DNA of 5,422 bases from Balneolaceae bacterium (GTDB taxonomy: Bacteria; Bacteroidota; Rhodothermia; Balneolales; Balneolaceae). The notes under the pieces are model-generated. The model was not told where the DNA came from and did no database searches. It saw only the letters and a list, made by a program, of their open reading frames with translations. Below, one piece after another: positions 5,309 through 5,422 of this stretch; positions within the stretch are counted from its first letter, which is position 1; each line of letters opens with the position of its first letter. Where the stretch lies: the NCBI GenBank assembly GCA_007123985.1, contig SLGA01000174.1:1-5422 (forward strand). Direction: 5' to 3'. A program made the position numbers and the translations under genes.

Positions 5309-5422
5309 CTTTTATCGCTTATCGGCCTGTTCCTTTTTCCACTCTTTGCAGAAACGGCTATCGCACAGGTTTCACAAACCCAGGCATTCAGGCTCTCGGA
5401 AGGATACGTCCGGATTGCACAG
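5309..5422 (+). CDS. Partial exported protein, 5' end damaged (possible polysaccharide export/SLBB protein)
   Basis: The frame beginning CTT TTA at 5309 gives a typical signal peptide: LLSLIGLFLF, PLFAETAIAQ, then VSQTQAFRLSEGYVRIAQ to the window end. Likely cleavage is after AIA before Q. The mature start resembles what I recall of polysaccharide biosynthesis/export (SLBB) proteins in this bacterial group, but 20 residues are too few to be sure. The frame is open back to TAA at 5240-5242 yet contains no in-frame ATG, GTG or TTG. An ATG at 5293-5295, inside the repeat, is one base out of phase; losing one T from the run at 5305-5308 would give MGITF-LLSLIGLF. So the gene is decapitated by the junction, uses a rare start (ATT at 5282), or carries a one-base sequence error. 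It continues beyond the window. Confidence 0.6.

Overview
The window looks like an accessory region from a member of the Bacteroidota/Balneolota/Rhodothermota group. The main clue is the large secreted protein ending in a type IX secretion (T9SS) sorting domain with the YPNPFNPST signature. Most visible genes lack strong Shine-Dalgarno sequences, which fits that group. I cannot name a genus.

Layout. A nucleotidyltransferase-fold protein (6-1289, minus) is divergent from a small PqqD-family peptide-binding protein (1388-1660, plus). These two families commonly occur together in RiPP (lasso-like) and related peptide-modification loci, but no maturation enzyme is visible here. Convergent with the PqqD gene is a 53-codon minus-strand ORF (1714-1875). 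Its product carries a Lys-rich stretch followed by W-x-x-P-x-L, which resembles a RiPP leader, so it is a candidate but unproven precursor. A short perfect hairpin separates the two converging genes. Upstream of the small ORF and in the same direction lies an 852-residue secreted T9SS protein (1911-4469, minus) with beta-rich modules. Its N-terminal half is clearly more AT-rich than its C-terminal half.

From 4470 to 5233 I see no credible gene. This stretch is a repeat nest: two copies of an 81-bp element plus a head fragment, two copies of a GTCATGTCGAGCG hairpin element, a heptamer run, and a plus-strand intrinsic terminator with no gene in front of it.

The most striking structure is a 74-bp direct repeat with one mismatch: positions 1-74 recur at 5234-5307. 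The first copy is the 3' end of the nucleotidyltransferase gene. The second is a detached 22-codon tail of that gene, fused at 5307/5308 to the signal peptide of a plus-strand exported protein (possibly a polysaccharide export/SLBB protein) that runs off the window. That protein has no usable in-frame start codon, although deleting one T would join it to an ATG supplied by the repeat. The whole 5.2-kb module is therefore bounded by direct repeats, with a rearrangement junction (or an assembly artefact) at its right edge.
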